From: Albidovulum sediminis
GTDB taxonomy: Bacteria; Pseudomonadota; Alphaproteobacteria; Rhodobacterales; Rhodobacteraceae
Assembly: GCF_025380365.1 (NCBI RefSeq)
Contig: NZ_JAOCQF010000002.1
Span: forward strand, 514,846-578,845
Direction of reading: 5' to 3'
DNA: 64,000 nt
The notes beneath the pieces are model-generated. The model ran no database searches and was not told the DNA's origin. It worked only from the letters and a program-made list of their open reading frames with translations. A program made the translations under genes and the position numbers. Shown in pieces: positions 30,907-38,649 of the stretch. Within the stretch, counting starts at the first letter, position 1. Each line of letters begins with the position of its first letter.

Positions 30907-31071
30907 ATGCATCGGAGTTGCGGAATGGGCGGGGTCTCGCGTACGGTGGCGGTCCTGGCATTGGTGCTGGGCGTCGCGGCTTGCAGCCGGGACAAGGTGG
31001 AACTGACCCAGTGCGAGGAAGGCGTGTCCGAGATCGCGCGCACCGCCGATGTGGCGCCGCCAAGCTGCTAG
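30907..31071 (+). CDS. Very small lipoprotein (54 residues)
   Basis: Reads MHRSCGMGGVSRTVAVLALV then LGVAACSRDK..., a signal peptide with lipobox GVAAC followed by a 28-residue mature part that has two more cysteines (QCEEG and the C-terminal PPSC). A GGGGGG run lies just before the ATG. A second ATG at 30925 is also possible. No family recognised; lipid-anchored in the envelope if real. The frame is clean and the lipobox is canonical. Confidence 0.7.
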   Translation: MHRSCGMGGVSRTVAVLALVLGVAACSRDKVELTQCEEGVSEIARTADVAPPSC

Positions 31072-31169
31072 GCCGTAAAGCCGCCCTCAAACACCTGTTC
31101 TTCAAGGAATACCCTGTTAAGATCGGGTGAGTGGCGTTAACAAGGGCGCCGGAATCCTGGGGGGTGGCC

Positions 31170-32480
31170 ATGCCGCGCGGGGCGCTGACGGGGTCGCGGG
31201 TGCGTGAGCGGCGAATGCTTGCGGGCCTCAAGCAGGCCGATCTCGCGCGGGCCGCGGGGATATCCTCGGCCTATCTCAACCTGATCGAGCACAACCGGCG
31301 GCGCGTCGGCCCGGAGATCCTGGCGCGTCTGGCCGACATTCTGGGCGTGGATGCCTCCGCGCTCGCCGAAGGCGCCGAAAGCGCGCTGTTCGAGGCGCTG
31401 CGCGAGGCGGCGGCGGGGGCGCTCGTCGCCGAGGCCCAGCCCGAGATCGAACGGATCGAGGAATTCGCCGGCCGCTTTCCGGGGTGGGCAGCACTTCTGG
31501 CGGCAAGCCAGCGGCGGCTTGGCAATCTGGAACGCACTGTCGAGGCGCTGACGGAGCGGATGGCGCACGATCCCCACCTGTCGGCCTCGCTGCACGAGGT
31601 GCTCTCGGCGGTCACCTCGGTCCGGTCCACCGCGGCAATCCTTGCGGAAACCGAGGATATCGCGCCCGAGTGGCGGGCGCTGTTCCATCGCAACCTCGGG
31701 GCGGACTCACTGCGCCTGTCGGAGGCAGCGGCAGCCCTTGTCGCCTATCTCGACGTGACCAAGGAGGTCGATACCGGCCCGTCCTCACCTCAGGAGGAGG
31801 TGGAGGCCTGGTTCGCGGCCAGGGGCTATCATGTCGCAGCCCTGGAAGGGGCTGCGGCGCCGTCGCCGGAAAGCCTGATCCAGGGCGCGGCGGAACTGGC
31901 GACGCTGCCCTCGCGCAGGCTGGCCACCGAAAGGCTCGAACAGTACCGCGCCGATGCGAAGGCGATGCCCTTGCGGGCCTTCCGCGCGGCGGTCGCGGCG
32001 CAGGGGCAGGAGCCCTCGGCGTTGGCGCGCATCTTCGGAACGGGCCTCGGCGCCGTGTTCCGCCGACTTGCAAGCCTGCCGCCTGAGGAGGGCGCGCGAC
32101 CGGTCGGCCTTGTCGTCTGCGATGCCGCCGGCGCCTTCACCTTCCGCAAGCCCGCACCCGGGTTTGCCCTGCCCAGGCACGGGGCGGCCTGCCCGCTCTG
32201 GCCGCTTTACGAGGCGCTGGCACGCCCCGGCGTGCCCTTGCGCGCGGTGATCGAGATGGCAGGCCGCGTGCCGCAGCGCTTCGAGGTCTTCGCGATCGGT
32301 GAACTGCGCCACCCGCAGGGCTTTGACGGTCCGACGGTTGCCGAGGCGGCGATGCTGGTGCTGCCGGCGGCCACCCAGCGATCGGATGCCGAGCGGCCCG
32401 TCGGATCCTCCTGCCGGGTCTGCCCGCGTCCCGCCTGCGCGGCCCGGCGCGAGCCCTCGATCCTGGCGGAAGGGGTCTGA
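31170..32480 (+). CDS. XRE-family regulator with DUF2083 (ScfR/RamB type)
   Basis: 436 residues. N-terminal XRE helix-turn-helix: GSRVRERRMLAGLKQADLAR-AAGISSAYLNLIEHNRRR. The long C-terminal part ends in a DUF2083 domain with the conserved Cys cluster GSSCRVCPRPACAARREPS, as in short-chain fatty acid/acyl-CoA-responsive regulators of this class (glyoxylate cycle, methylcitrate). The usual IrrE-like peptidase HExxH motif is missing from the middle part. The ATG at 31170 follows GGGGTGG. It precedes a small membrane protein gene and a histidine kinase gene. Confidence 0.88.
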   Translation: MPRGALTGSRVRERRMLAGLKQADLARAAGISSAYLNLIEHNRRRVGPEILARLADILGVDASALAEGAESALFEALREAAAGALVAEAQPEIERIEEFAGRFPGWAALLAASQRRLGNLERTVEALTERMAHDPHLSASLHEVLSAVTSVRSTAAILAETEDIAPEWRALFHRNLGADSLRLSEAAAALVAYLDVTKEVDTGPSSPQEEVEAWFAARGYHVAALEGAAAPSPESLIQGAAELATLPSRRLATERLEQYRADAKAMPLRAFRAAVAAQGQEPSALARIFGTGLGAVFRRLASLPPEEGARPVGLVVCDAAGAFTFRKPAPGFALPRHGAACPLWPLYEALARPGVPLRAVIEMAGRVPQRFEVFAIGELRHPQGFDGPTVAEAAMLVLPAATQRSDAERPVGSSCRVCPRPACAARREPSILAEGV

Positions 32481-32545
32481 GCGGTTTTCTTTGACAGGCC
32501 GGCCCCGCTGTCGCGATGATCCCGGCAACGGGAGGAAGGATCAGG

Positions 32546-32815
32546 ATGAGCCGCAAGCCGAGACCCCTGTTTCTGGAACGTCAGAACTACCGCCGCCGCC
32601 GCATGGCCGACGCCGCGCGCATCCTGCCGCTGCTGGGGTTTGTCCTGGTGCTGGTGCCGATCCTGTGGCTGCCGGCACAGACCGAAACGCCCGACACCGT
32701 CCGCGGCAGCATCTACCTCTTCGCGATCTGGTTCCTGCTCATCGCGGCAGCCTTCGTGCTGTCGCGCACGCTCAGGGACGAGGATGATCCGCGCGGGCCG
32801 GAGGACGAGGGCTGA
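32546..32815 (+). CDS. Small two-helix membrane protein upstream of the histidine kinase
   Basis: 89 residues: a basic N-terminus (RKPRPLFLERQNYRRRRM), helix 1 ILPLLGFVLVLVPILWLP, a short periplasmic loop, helix 2 GSIYLFAIWFLLIAAAFVLS and an acidic tail DEDDPRGPEDEG. RBS GGAGGAAGGA. Its stop overlaps the kinase start (TGATG), so they are made together. It is likely an accessory subunit of the symporter-linked kinase; no known family beyond that. Confidence 0.85.
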   Translation: MSRKPRPLFLERQNYRRRRMADAARILPLLGFVLVLVPILWLPAQTETPDTVRGSIYLFAIWFLLIAAAFVLSRTLRDEDDPRGPEDEG

Positions 32816-35508
32816 TGGTTCCGTTCAACATCCTCGTCGCGGTGTGCCTGATCTACGTGGGCATCCTGTTCCTGGTGGCCTGGGCGGCCGAGCGGCGCGC
32901 GGCGCGCGGAAGCGCGCGCTGGCTGCGCTCGCCCATGGTCTACACGCTGTCGCTGTCGATCTACTGTACCGCCTGGACCTTCTATGGCGCCGTCGGCTAT
33001 GCCGCGCGCTCGGGGCTGGAGTTCCTGACGATCTACCTCGGCCCGTCGCTGGTCATGGTGGGCTGGTGGTGGCTGGTGCGCAAGCTGGTCCGCATCGGCC
33101 GGACGCAACGCGTGACCTCGATCGCGGACCTGATCTCTTCGCGCTACGGCAAGTCGAACTTCCTCGGCGTGATCGTGACGCTGATCGCGGTGGTGGCCGC
33201 GACGCCCTACATCGCCCTTCAGTTGCAGTCGGTCACGCTGTCCTTCGCGGTCTTCGCGTCGGGCACCCCGGAAGGCTGGGCGATGCCCGGCCAGGGGGCG
33301 ACTGCCCTTTGGGTCGCGGGGGGGCTTGCGATCTTCACCATCCTCTTCGGGACGCGCAACCTGGACGCGAACGAACGTCATCACGGCGTCGTCATGGCGA
33401 TCGCGCTCGAGGCGGTGGTCAAGCTGGTGGCGTTGCTGGCGGTGGGGATCTTCGTCGTCTGGGGCGTGGCGGGAAGCTGGGCGGAGGTCTTCGCGCGCAT
33501 CGACGCCTCGCCCATCGCGGACTGGCCGCTGAAACCCGCGCGCTGGATCGGGCTGACGATGGTCTCGGCCGCCGCGGTCGTCACGCTGCCGCGGATGTTC
33601 CAGGTCATGGTGGTCGAGAACTCCGACGAGCGGCACCTGGCGACGGCGTCCTGGGCCTTTCCGCTCTATCTGCTGTTGATGAGCCTGTTCGTGGTGCCGA
33701 TCGCCGTCGTGGGCCTGTCGGTCCTGCCCGCCGGCGCCAATCCGGACCTTTTCGTCCTTACGCTGCCCTTGGCCTTCGATCAGGGCAAGCTGGCGATGCT
33801 GGCCTTCCTCGGCGGGTTCTCCTCGGCCACGTCCATGGTGATCGTCGCCGCAATCGCGCTGGCCACGATGGTCTCGAACCATGTCATCGTCCCGCTCTGG
33901 CTGGCCTTCCGGGAAGGCGGCGCGCGGGCGCCGGGCGACGTGCGGGGGCTTGTCCTGACATCGCGGCGCGTCTCCATCGCCGGTATCCTCGCGCTCGGCT
34001 ACACCTACTACAGCCTGTCGGGCGGGTCGGCGGCCCTGGCGGCCATTGGCCTGATCGCCTTTGTCGGCGTGGCGCAGATCCTGCCGGCAATGCTGGGGGC
34101 GGTCTTCTGGCGCGGCGCCACCGGGCGCGGTGCGGCGATGGGCCTGGTCACGGGATTTCTGGTCTGGATCTACACGCTCTACCTGCCCTCGTTCGGGGAA
34201 GAGGGCCTTCTGTCCCATGCCGTCCTGACCGAGGGGCCGTGGGGGGTGTCCTGGCTGCGCCCGCAGGCGCTTTTCGGGTCCGAGGCACTCGACCCGCTGC
34301 TGCATGCGGTCTTCTGGTCGCTTGGCCTGAACAGCCTTGCGTTTCTGGCGGGATCGCTCCTGACCTTTCCCACGCCCCTTGAGCGGCTTCAGGGCCTGGC
34401 CTTCGTGAACGTCTTCGACCAGGCGCAGGGGCAGGGCGGCTGGTCGCGCGGCGGGGTCGAGGCGGAGGACCTTCTGGCGATGTCGCAGGGCATTCTCGGC
34501 GCTGAGGAGGCGCAGGAATTCTTCCGCGCCGAGGCCGCGGGGCAGGGCCGGGTCGGCTTCCTTCCCGACACCACGCCCGACTTCATCGAGCGGCTCGAAC
34601 GGCGTCTGGCCGGTTCGGTGGGATCGGCCACCGCGCATGCGATGATCGCGCAGTTCGCGGTGGGGGCGGCGGTTTCGGCGCAGGACCTGATGGCGGTCGC
34701 CTCCGAGGCGCAGCAGATCATGGAGTATTCCGCCCAGCTCGAGGCGAAGTCCGAGGAACTGGCCCGCACCGCCCGCCAGCTCCGCGACGCCAACGAGAAG
34801 CTGACCGAGATCTCGGTCCAGAAGGACGCGTTCCTGAGCCAGATCAGCCATGAGTTGCGCACGCCCATGACTTCGATCCGAGCGTTCTCGGAAATCCTGA
34901 TGGATGAGGATCTTCCGCCCGAGATGCGGCGGAAATACGCGGGCATCATCCAGGACGAGGCGATCCGCCTGACCGGGCTGCTGAATGATCTGCTGGATCT
35001 GTCGGTGCTGGAAAACCGCAAGGTGCAGCTCAACATCCGCGCTGCCAACCTGCATGACCTGATCGACCGCGCGCTCCAGGCGGCGGGGTCGACACGGCCC
35101 GAACGGTCGTTCCTGATCCACCGAGACATCGCGGCCGAGCATCAGCCGGTGATCACCGACACCGACCGTCTGGTGCAGGTGTTCATCAACCTGATCTCGA
35201 ACGCCCGGAAGTATTGCGATGCGGAGCGCCCGGAACTGACGATCAAGGTGCGCCGCAAGGGCAGCCGGATCGAGATCGACTTCATCGACAACGGTGCGGG
35301 CATCCCGAAGAAGTCGCAAGGCCTCATCTTCGAGAAGTTCGCACGTCTGACCGACACCAGCCGTGCGGGCGGGGCCGGGCTGGGCCTGGCGATCTGCCGG
35401 GAGATCATGGTCAACCTCGGCGGCTCGGTCGCCTATCTGCCGGGGCAGGGCGGCGCCGCCTTCCGCGTCACGCTGCCCGTGCGCAAGAGCGTCGAGCAGG
35501 CCGCCTGA
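32815..35508 (+). CDS. Sodium/solute symporter-linked sensor histidine kinase
   Basis: 897 residues. The first ~530 form a sodium:solute symporter (SSSF) domain of about 12-13 helices (PMVYTLSLSIYCTAWTFYGA, GLEFLTIYLGPSLVMVGWWW). Then comes a coiled coil (ARTARQLRDANEKL) and a kinase: H-box FLSQISHELRTPMTSIRAF (His679), N-box VFINLISNARKYC, G1 DNGAGIPKK, F/G2 GGAGLGLAICREIM. No receiver domain. The layout resembles CbrA-type sensors, which link solute flux or carbon/nitrogen status to a response regulator. No regulator is adjacent, so its partner is encoded elsewhere. Confidence 0.94.
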   Translation: MVPFNILVAVCLIYVGILFLVAWAAERRAARGSARWLRSPMVYTLSLSIYCTAWTFYGAVGYAARSGLEFLTIYLGPSLVMVGWWWLVRKLVRIGRTQRVTSIADLISSRYGKSNFLGVIVTLIAVVAATPYIALQLQSVTLSFAVFASGTPEGWAMPGQGATALWVAGGLAIFTILFGTRNLDANERHHGVVMAIALEAVVKLVALLAVGIFVVWGVAGSWAEVFARIDASPIADWPLKPARWIGLTMVSAAAVVTLPRMFQVMVVENSDERHLATASWAFPLYLLLMSLFVVPIAVVGLSVLPAGANPDLFVLTLPLAFDQGKLAMLAFLGGFSSATSMVIVAAIALATMVSNHVIVPLWLAFREGGARAPGDVRGLVLTSRRVSIAGILALGYTYYSLSGGSAALAAIGLIAFVGVAQILPAMLGAVFWRGATGRGAAMGLVTGFLVWIYTLYLPSFGEEGLLSHAVLTEGPWGVSWLRPQALFGSEALDPLLHAVFWSLGLNSLAFLAGSLLTFPTPLERLQGLAFVNVFDQAQGQGGWSRGGVEAEDLLAMSQGILGAEEAQEFFRAEAAGQGRVGFLPDTTPDFIERLERRLAGSVGSATAHAMIAQFAVGAAVSAQDLMAVASEAQQIMEYSAQLEAKSEELARTARQLRDANEKLTEISVQKDAFLSQISHELRTPMTSIRAFSEILMDEDLPPEMRRKYAGIIQDEAIRLTGLLNDLLDLSVLENRKVQLNIRAANLHDLIDRALQAAGSTRPERSFLIHRDIAAEHQPVITDTDRLVQVFINLISNARKYCDAERPELTIKVRRKGSRIEIDFIDNGAGIPKKSQGLIFEKFARLTDTSRAGGAGLGLAICREIMVNLGGSVAYLPGQGGAAFRVTLPVRKSVEQAA

Positions 35509-35565
35509 GCCATGTCAATCATTTGCTAACCCTTCCTTGCGACACCTCTCTCAGGGGCGCGAGGC

Positions 35566-36621
35566 ATGGGCATGGCGGAGGTCGCGGCATCGGTTCTGCA
35601 GCGGAAGGTTGCGGCGGGGGGCGAAGGTACCGCCACGGCTGCGGCCGCACACGCGCTGGGGCAGGCGCTGGCACGGGCGGCGCACGGGCTTTTTGCCCTT
35701 CCGCTGCGCGTGCAGGCGCAGGCAGAGGCGGTGCGGTCGCTGGCCGAACTGCCGGAGATTCTTGAGGATCAGGCGCTGCTGGCGCTTCTGGACGGGCCGG
35801 GTGAGGCGATCGGGCTTTGTGCACTGGGTCCGGGGCTCTTGTCGGCGCTGATCGAGGTGCAGACGACGGGGCGCCTCGCCGCGGCGGCACCGGCCGCGCG
35901 CCGCCCGACGCGCACCGATGCGGCGATGATGGCGGGTTTCGTCGATGCGGCCCTTGCCGGATTGAGCGAGGAGGTCGCGGGAACCGAAGACGCGGTCTGG
36001 GCGGAAGGGTTCCACTATGCCTCCTGCCTCGACGATCCCCGGCCGCTGCCGCTCCTGCTCGAAGACGGGGCGATCCGGGTCTTGCGGCTCGGCCTGCTTC
36101 TGGGCGAGGGGGGTGAGCGGCAGGGGACGCTCCTTCTGGCCTTGCCGGCGGAGGGACGCGGCGCGCGCCACGCCGAGGCGGCCGGCCCCACGCCCGAGGC
36201 GCGTGACTGGTCCGCGCGGCTGGAACGCGCGCTATTGGCGGCCCCGGCCGAGGCGGAGGCGGTCCTTGCCCGCATCCGCGTGACGGCCGATGCCATGCTT
36301 GGCCTGCGGCCGGGCATGCTGCTGCCCGTTCCCGCCGACTGCGTCGCGCGCGTGTCGCTGGAGGTGGGCGGGGGCGGCGCTTTCGCACGCGGGCGGCTTG
36401 GGCGCTTCCGCGGGGCGCGGGCGTTGCGGATCGAGGAGGGGCTGGCGGGCGAACCACCCGGGCCCGCGATCGAATCGCGCCCCCTCGCGCCGCCGCTGGA
36501 AGGGCTGGGGACGGGGGGGCGCAGCGCAGATGCGGGCGCCGGCGCGGCCCGCCGCGCCGCAGCGCCCGCGCCCGGCGCGGCACCCTCCGGCCGGGCCTTC
36601 CCGACCCGTCAGGCGGGCTGA
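35566..36621 (+). CDS. FliM-like flagellar motor switch (SpoA domain) protein
   Basis: 351 residues. It begins VAASVLQRKVAAGGEG, then a variable middle, and near residues 245-305 a SpoA-type domain: LRPGMLLPVPADCVARVSLEVG, ARGRLGRFRGARALRIEE. The last ~45 residues are an Ala/Pro/Arg-rich tail. FliM/FliN-type proteins form the C-ring that controls rotation. No other flagellar gene is in the window, so this is an orphan. Identity as FliM-like rather than a secretion-system Q protein is an inference from the order and the Rhodobacteraceae setting. Confidence 0.65.
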   Translation: MGMAEVAASVLQRKVAAGGEGTATAAAAHALGQALARAAHGLFALPLRVQAQAEAVRSLAELPEILEDQALLALLDGPGEAIGLCALGPGLLSALIEVQTTGRLAAAAPAARRPTRTDAAMMAGFVDAALAGLSEEVAGTEDAVWAEGFHYASCLDDPRPLPLLLEDGAIRVLRLGLLLGEGGERQGTLLLALPAEGRGARHAEAAGPTPEARDWSARLERALLAAPAEAEAVLARIRVTADAMLGLRPGMLLPVPADCVARVSLEVGGGGAFARGRLGRFRGARALRIEEGLAGEPPGPAIESRPLAPPLEGLGTGGRSADAGAGAARRAAAPAPGAAPSGRAFPTRQAG

Positions 36622-36720
36622 CCCGGAAGGTCCGGTCGGGGCGCGGATGCGCGGTGGCGCCACGTGGCGATGTCGGAACCGGGTGCGGACAGCGCGACCG
36701 ACAGGCCGGCCGCGCGAGGT

Positions 36721-37146
36721 TCAGCGTTTGGCCAGATCGTCCAGACGGGCGCGGAACGGCTCGAGGTTGTAGCCCCACCTGGCGGCGCGGGCGATCAGTT
36801 CCTCGGTCGGGATCCTGCCGGCCTGGGTCATCGCCCAGGCGATGGAGGAGCGGTTGCCCGACGCGCAATAGGCGAAGACCGGCCCCGCCGTGTCGTCCTG
36901 CACGCGGGCCTGAACGGCGATGTTTTCCGGCGTGAAGGCGCCCGGAACAAGCGGGTTCTCGATGAATTCCATGCCCGCGGCCTCGACCGCGGCGCGCAGG
37001 TCGGCGGCGCGCAGGCCGTCGGGATTCTCGGCGTCGGGCCGGTTGCAGATCACCGCGGCAAAGCCGGCCGCGCGCAACGCGGGCACGTCCTCGGGCGTGA
37101 TCTGGGGCGAGACGGCATAAGCCGGGGTCAGGTGGCGGATATCCAT
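36721..37146 (-). CDS. TIGR01244/DUF442 family phosphatase-like sulfur transferase
   Basis: 141 residues, from the ATG at 37146 (MDIRHLTPAYAVSPQITPED). Fold of dual-specificity phosphatases/rhodaneses with the active loop VFAYCASGNRSSIAWA (C-x5-R; Cys is catalytic). This is the N-terminal domain of Blh in the BigR operon of Agrobacterium and Xylella, where it serves sulfide/persulfide detoxification. It follows two YeeE/YedE-type genes by 10 bp in the same direction, matching that operon. Confidence 0.88.
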   Translation of the reverse strand: MDIRHLTPAYAVSPQITPEDVPALRAAGFAAVICNRPDAENPDGLRAADLRAAVEAAGMEFIENPLVPGAFTPENIAVQARVQDDTAGPVFAYCASGNRSSIAWAMTQAGRIPTEELIARAARWGYNLEPFRARLDDLAKR

Positions 37147-37156
37147 GATCTTCTCC

Positions 37157-37588
37157 TCAGCCGGCGGCGAGTCGGTCGATCCGCACCCGCAGTACAGGTG
37201 CCGCGACCATACCCGCCAACATCGCCACAAGGAAGAGCAGCGCGTTCCAGCCGCCGAAGGTCAGGACGGCAATCGACGGGCCGGGGCAAAGTCCCGCCAA
37301 CCCCCAGCCAAGCCCGAAGGCGAGCGAACCGATGACAAGCCCGCGGTCGACATCGTGCAAGGGTGGTGGCGTCAGGCTGCCGCCGTAGACGGCCGTGCCG
37401 CGGCGCCCCGCCGCGCGCCAGGCGACGATCATCGGAAGGATGGCGCCGGCAAGCACGAAGGCCAGCGTCGGGTCCCACTGCCCGAAGATGTCGAGCCAGC
37501 CGATCACCCGCGCCGTGTCGGTCATGCCCGAGACGAGAAGACCGCTGCCGAAGAGACCGCCGCAGAGAAAGGCCGCGCCCAGACGCAT
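37157..37588 (-). CDS. DUF6691 family protein (second half of YeeE/YedE transporter)
   Basis: 143 residues with four or more membrane helices. GGLFGSGLLVSGMTDTARV and GLGWGLAGLCPGPSIAVLTF are the conserved loops of the second half of YeeE/YedE sulfur transporters; the Cys in GLCPGPS is the one thought to relay thiosulfate or persulfide. Start overlaps the first half's stop (TGATG), so the two proteins are coupled. Likely a sulfur-compound importer or exporter at the inner membrane. Confidence 0.88.
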   Translation of the reverse strand: MRLGAAFLCGGLFGSGLLVSGMTDTARVIGWLDIFGQWDPTLAFVLAGAILPMIVAWRAAGRRGTAVYGGSLTPPPLHDVDRGLVIGSLAFGLGWGLAGLCPGPSIAVLTFGGWNALLFLVAMLAGMVAAPVLRVRIDRLAAG

Positions 37589-38025
37589 CACGACACCCCG
37601 AGGAGATGGCGGAAGAGGACGACCGACACGCCGCCTCCGACCAGGTAGAAGACGGTGGCGACAAAGCCCCGGAACGACAGGCGCGAAAGCCCGCACACGC
37701 CGTGACCCGAGGTGCAGCCGTTGGCCAGACGAGTGCCCACCCCGACGAGAAGCCCTGCCGCAGCCAGGATCGCGGGGCTGGAGGTCAGATGCGTCTCGGG
37801 CCGCCCCAGAAAGTACCAGAGCCCCCCGGGCACCAGCACGAGGCCGGCCAGAAAGGCGATGTTTTCCACCGCGGCCCCCGCCCCCGCGCGCCATTCGCTG
37901 CCGTCGGCGAGGCCGCCGAGGATGCCCGAGGCCCCCAGGATCCTGCCGTTCAGAAGCAGATAGGCCGCAGCGGCGATGCCGATCATCAGCCCCCCGGCAA
38001 GCCCCCAGATCCAGTCTGCCTGCAT
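37588..38025 (-). CDS. YeeE/YedE family thiosulfate transporter, first half
   Basis: 145 residues, four to five helices. WGLAGGLMIGIAAAAYLLLN and the hallmark RLANGCTSGHGVCGLSRLS, with Cys in a GCTSGHG loop, mark the YeeE/YedE (DUF395) family. Paired with the DUF6691 gene it makes one split transporter. First gene of the three-gene sulfur unit (YeeE, DUF6691, TIGR01244); a promoter with an inverted repeat lies directly upstream. Confidence 0.92.
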   Translation of the reverse strand: MQADWIWGLAGGLMIGIAAAAYLLLNGRILGASGILGGLADGSEWRAGAGAAVENIAFLAGLVLVPGGLWYFLGRPETHLTSSPAILAAAGLLVGVGTRLANGCTSGHGVCGLSRLSFRGFVATVFYLVGGGVSVVLFRHLLGVS

Positions 38026-38067
38026 GTGAATTCTCCCTGTTTGCGCAACTGTTATGCCTTTGTCCGA

Positions 38068-38091
38068 ACGCATTGCAATGGGTGAATGCGT
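38068..38091 (-). promoter_or_regulatory. Inverted repeat, SqrR/BigR-like operator of the sulfur unit
   Basis: ACGCATT (38068-38074) and AATGCGT (38085-38091), perfect 7-bp arms 10 nt apart. Inside is ATTG-N8-GAAT, one base from the ATTC-N8-GAAT recalled for the persulfide sensor SqrR of Rhodobacter capsulatus. On the minus strand it overlaps a possible -35 (TTGCAA) of the YeeE gene. Confidence 0.55.
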
Positions 38092-38127
38092 AGGTGCCGG
38101 ACAGGTGATGGCGCCGGAGCGTGCGGA

Positions 38128-38141
38128 TTGACTTGCATCAA
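38128..38141 (+). promoter_or_regulatory. FnrL/FNR box upstream of the DksA-like gene
   Basis: TTGAC-TTGC-ATCAA, 9 of 10 consensus positions. Centre about 60.5 bp before the ATG at 38195, nearly the same distance as the box upstream of the AhpD-like gene; class II activation would start transcription near 38176. Confidence 0.72.
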
Positions 38142-38194
38142 TGTCGCGACTGTCGGAGCCTGAGTAACTGGGACAATGGACCAAGGAGACGCCG

Positions 38195-38518
38195 ATGAAA
38201 TCCGTCGCTACCCGCAAGGCAGAACTCGAATCGCGCCGCGCCGCGCTTCTGGCGCGCATCGCGGAGATCGGACAGGAGCTTGACGCCCACGAATCGAAGG
38301 ACTGGGAAGAGCTTGCCGTGGAGCGGGAGGGGGACGAGGTGCTCGAGGACCTGGGGCTCTCGGCGCAGCACGAGATGCGCATGATCGACGCCGCGCTGAA
38401 GCGGGTCGAGGAGGGCGAATACGGCTATTGCGTGAAATGCGGGGCCGAGATCGCCGAGGAACGCCTGGATGTGCTGCCGGCCACGCCCTTCTGCCGGGAT
38501 TGCGCGCCGCGCCGCTGA
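38195..38518 (+). CDS. TraR/DksA family protein
   Basis: 107 residues. A long coiled-coil N-terminal part (KSVATRKAELESRRAALLAR) and a C-terminal four-Cys zinc finger CVKCGAEIAEERL...FCRDC, typical of DksA-like proteins that bind the RNA polymerase secondary channel. Shorter than true DksA (~150), and it lacks the DxxDxA tip of DksA, so it is a paralogue of unknown effect. RBS AAGGAG. The FnrL box upstream predicts induction at low oxygen. Confidence 0.9.
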   Translation: MKSVATRKAELESRRAALLARIAEIGQELDAHESKDWEELAVEREGDEVLEDLGLSAQHEMRMIDAALKRVEEGEYGYCVKCGAEIAEERLDVLPATPFCRDCAPRR

Positions 38519-38649
38519 ACGCCCCAGCGCGCGATTGCGAAACGCTTGCACGACGCTAAGCTTTGTCCAAAGCGGCCGGGCCGCCGCGCGCAGGGTGACT
38601 GGATGCGCGCCGACGGAGCAGGTCCGGCAAGGGCGGAGCGTGAAGGGTC

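Noticed and set aside
32713-35319. 868-codon open frame on the minus strand
   Set aside because: Antisense to the symporter-kinase, which has all its motifs on the plus strand.
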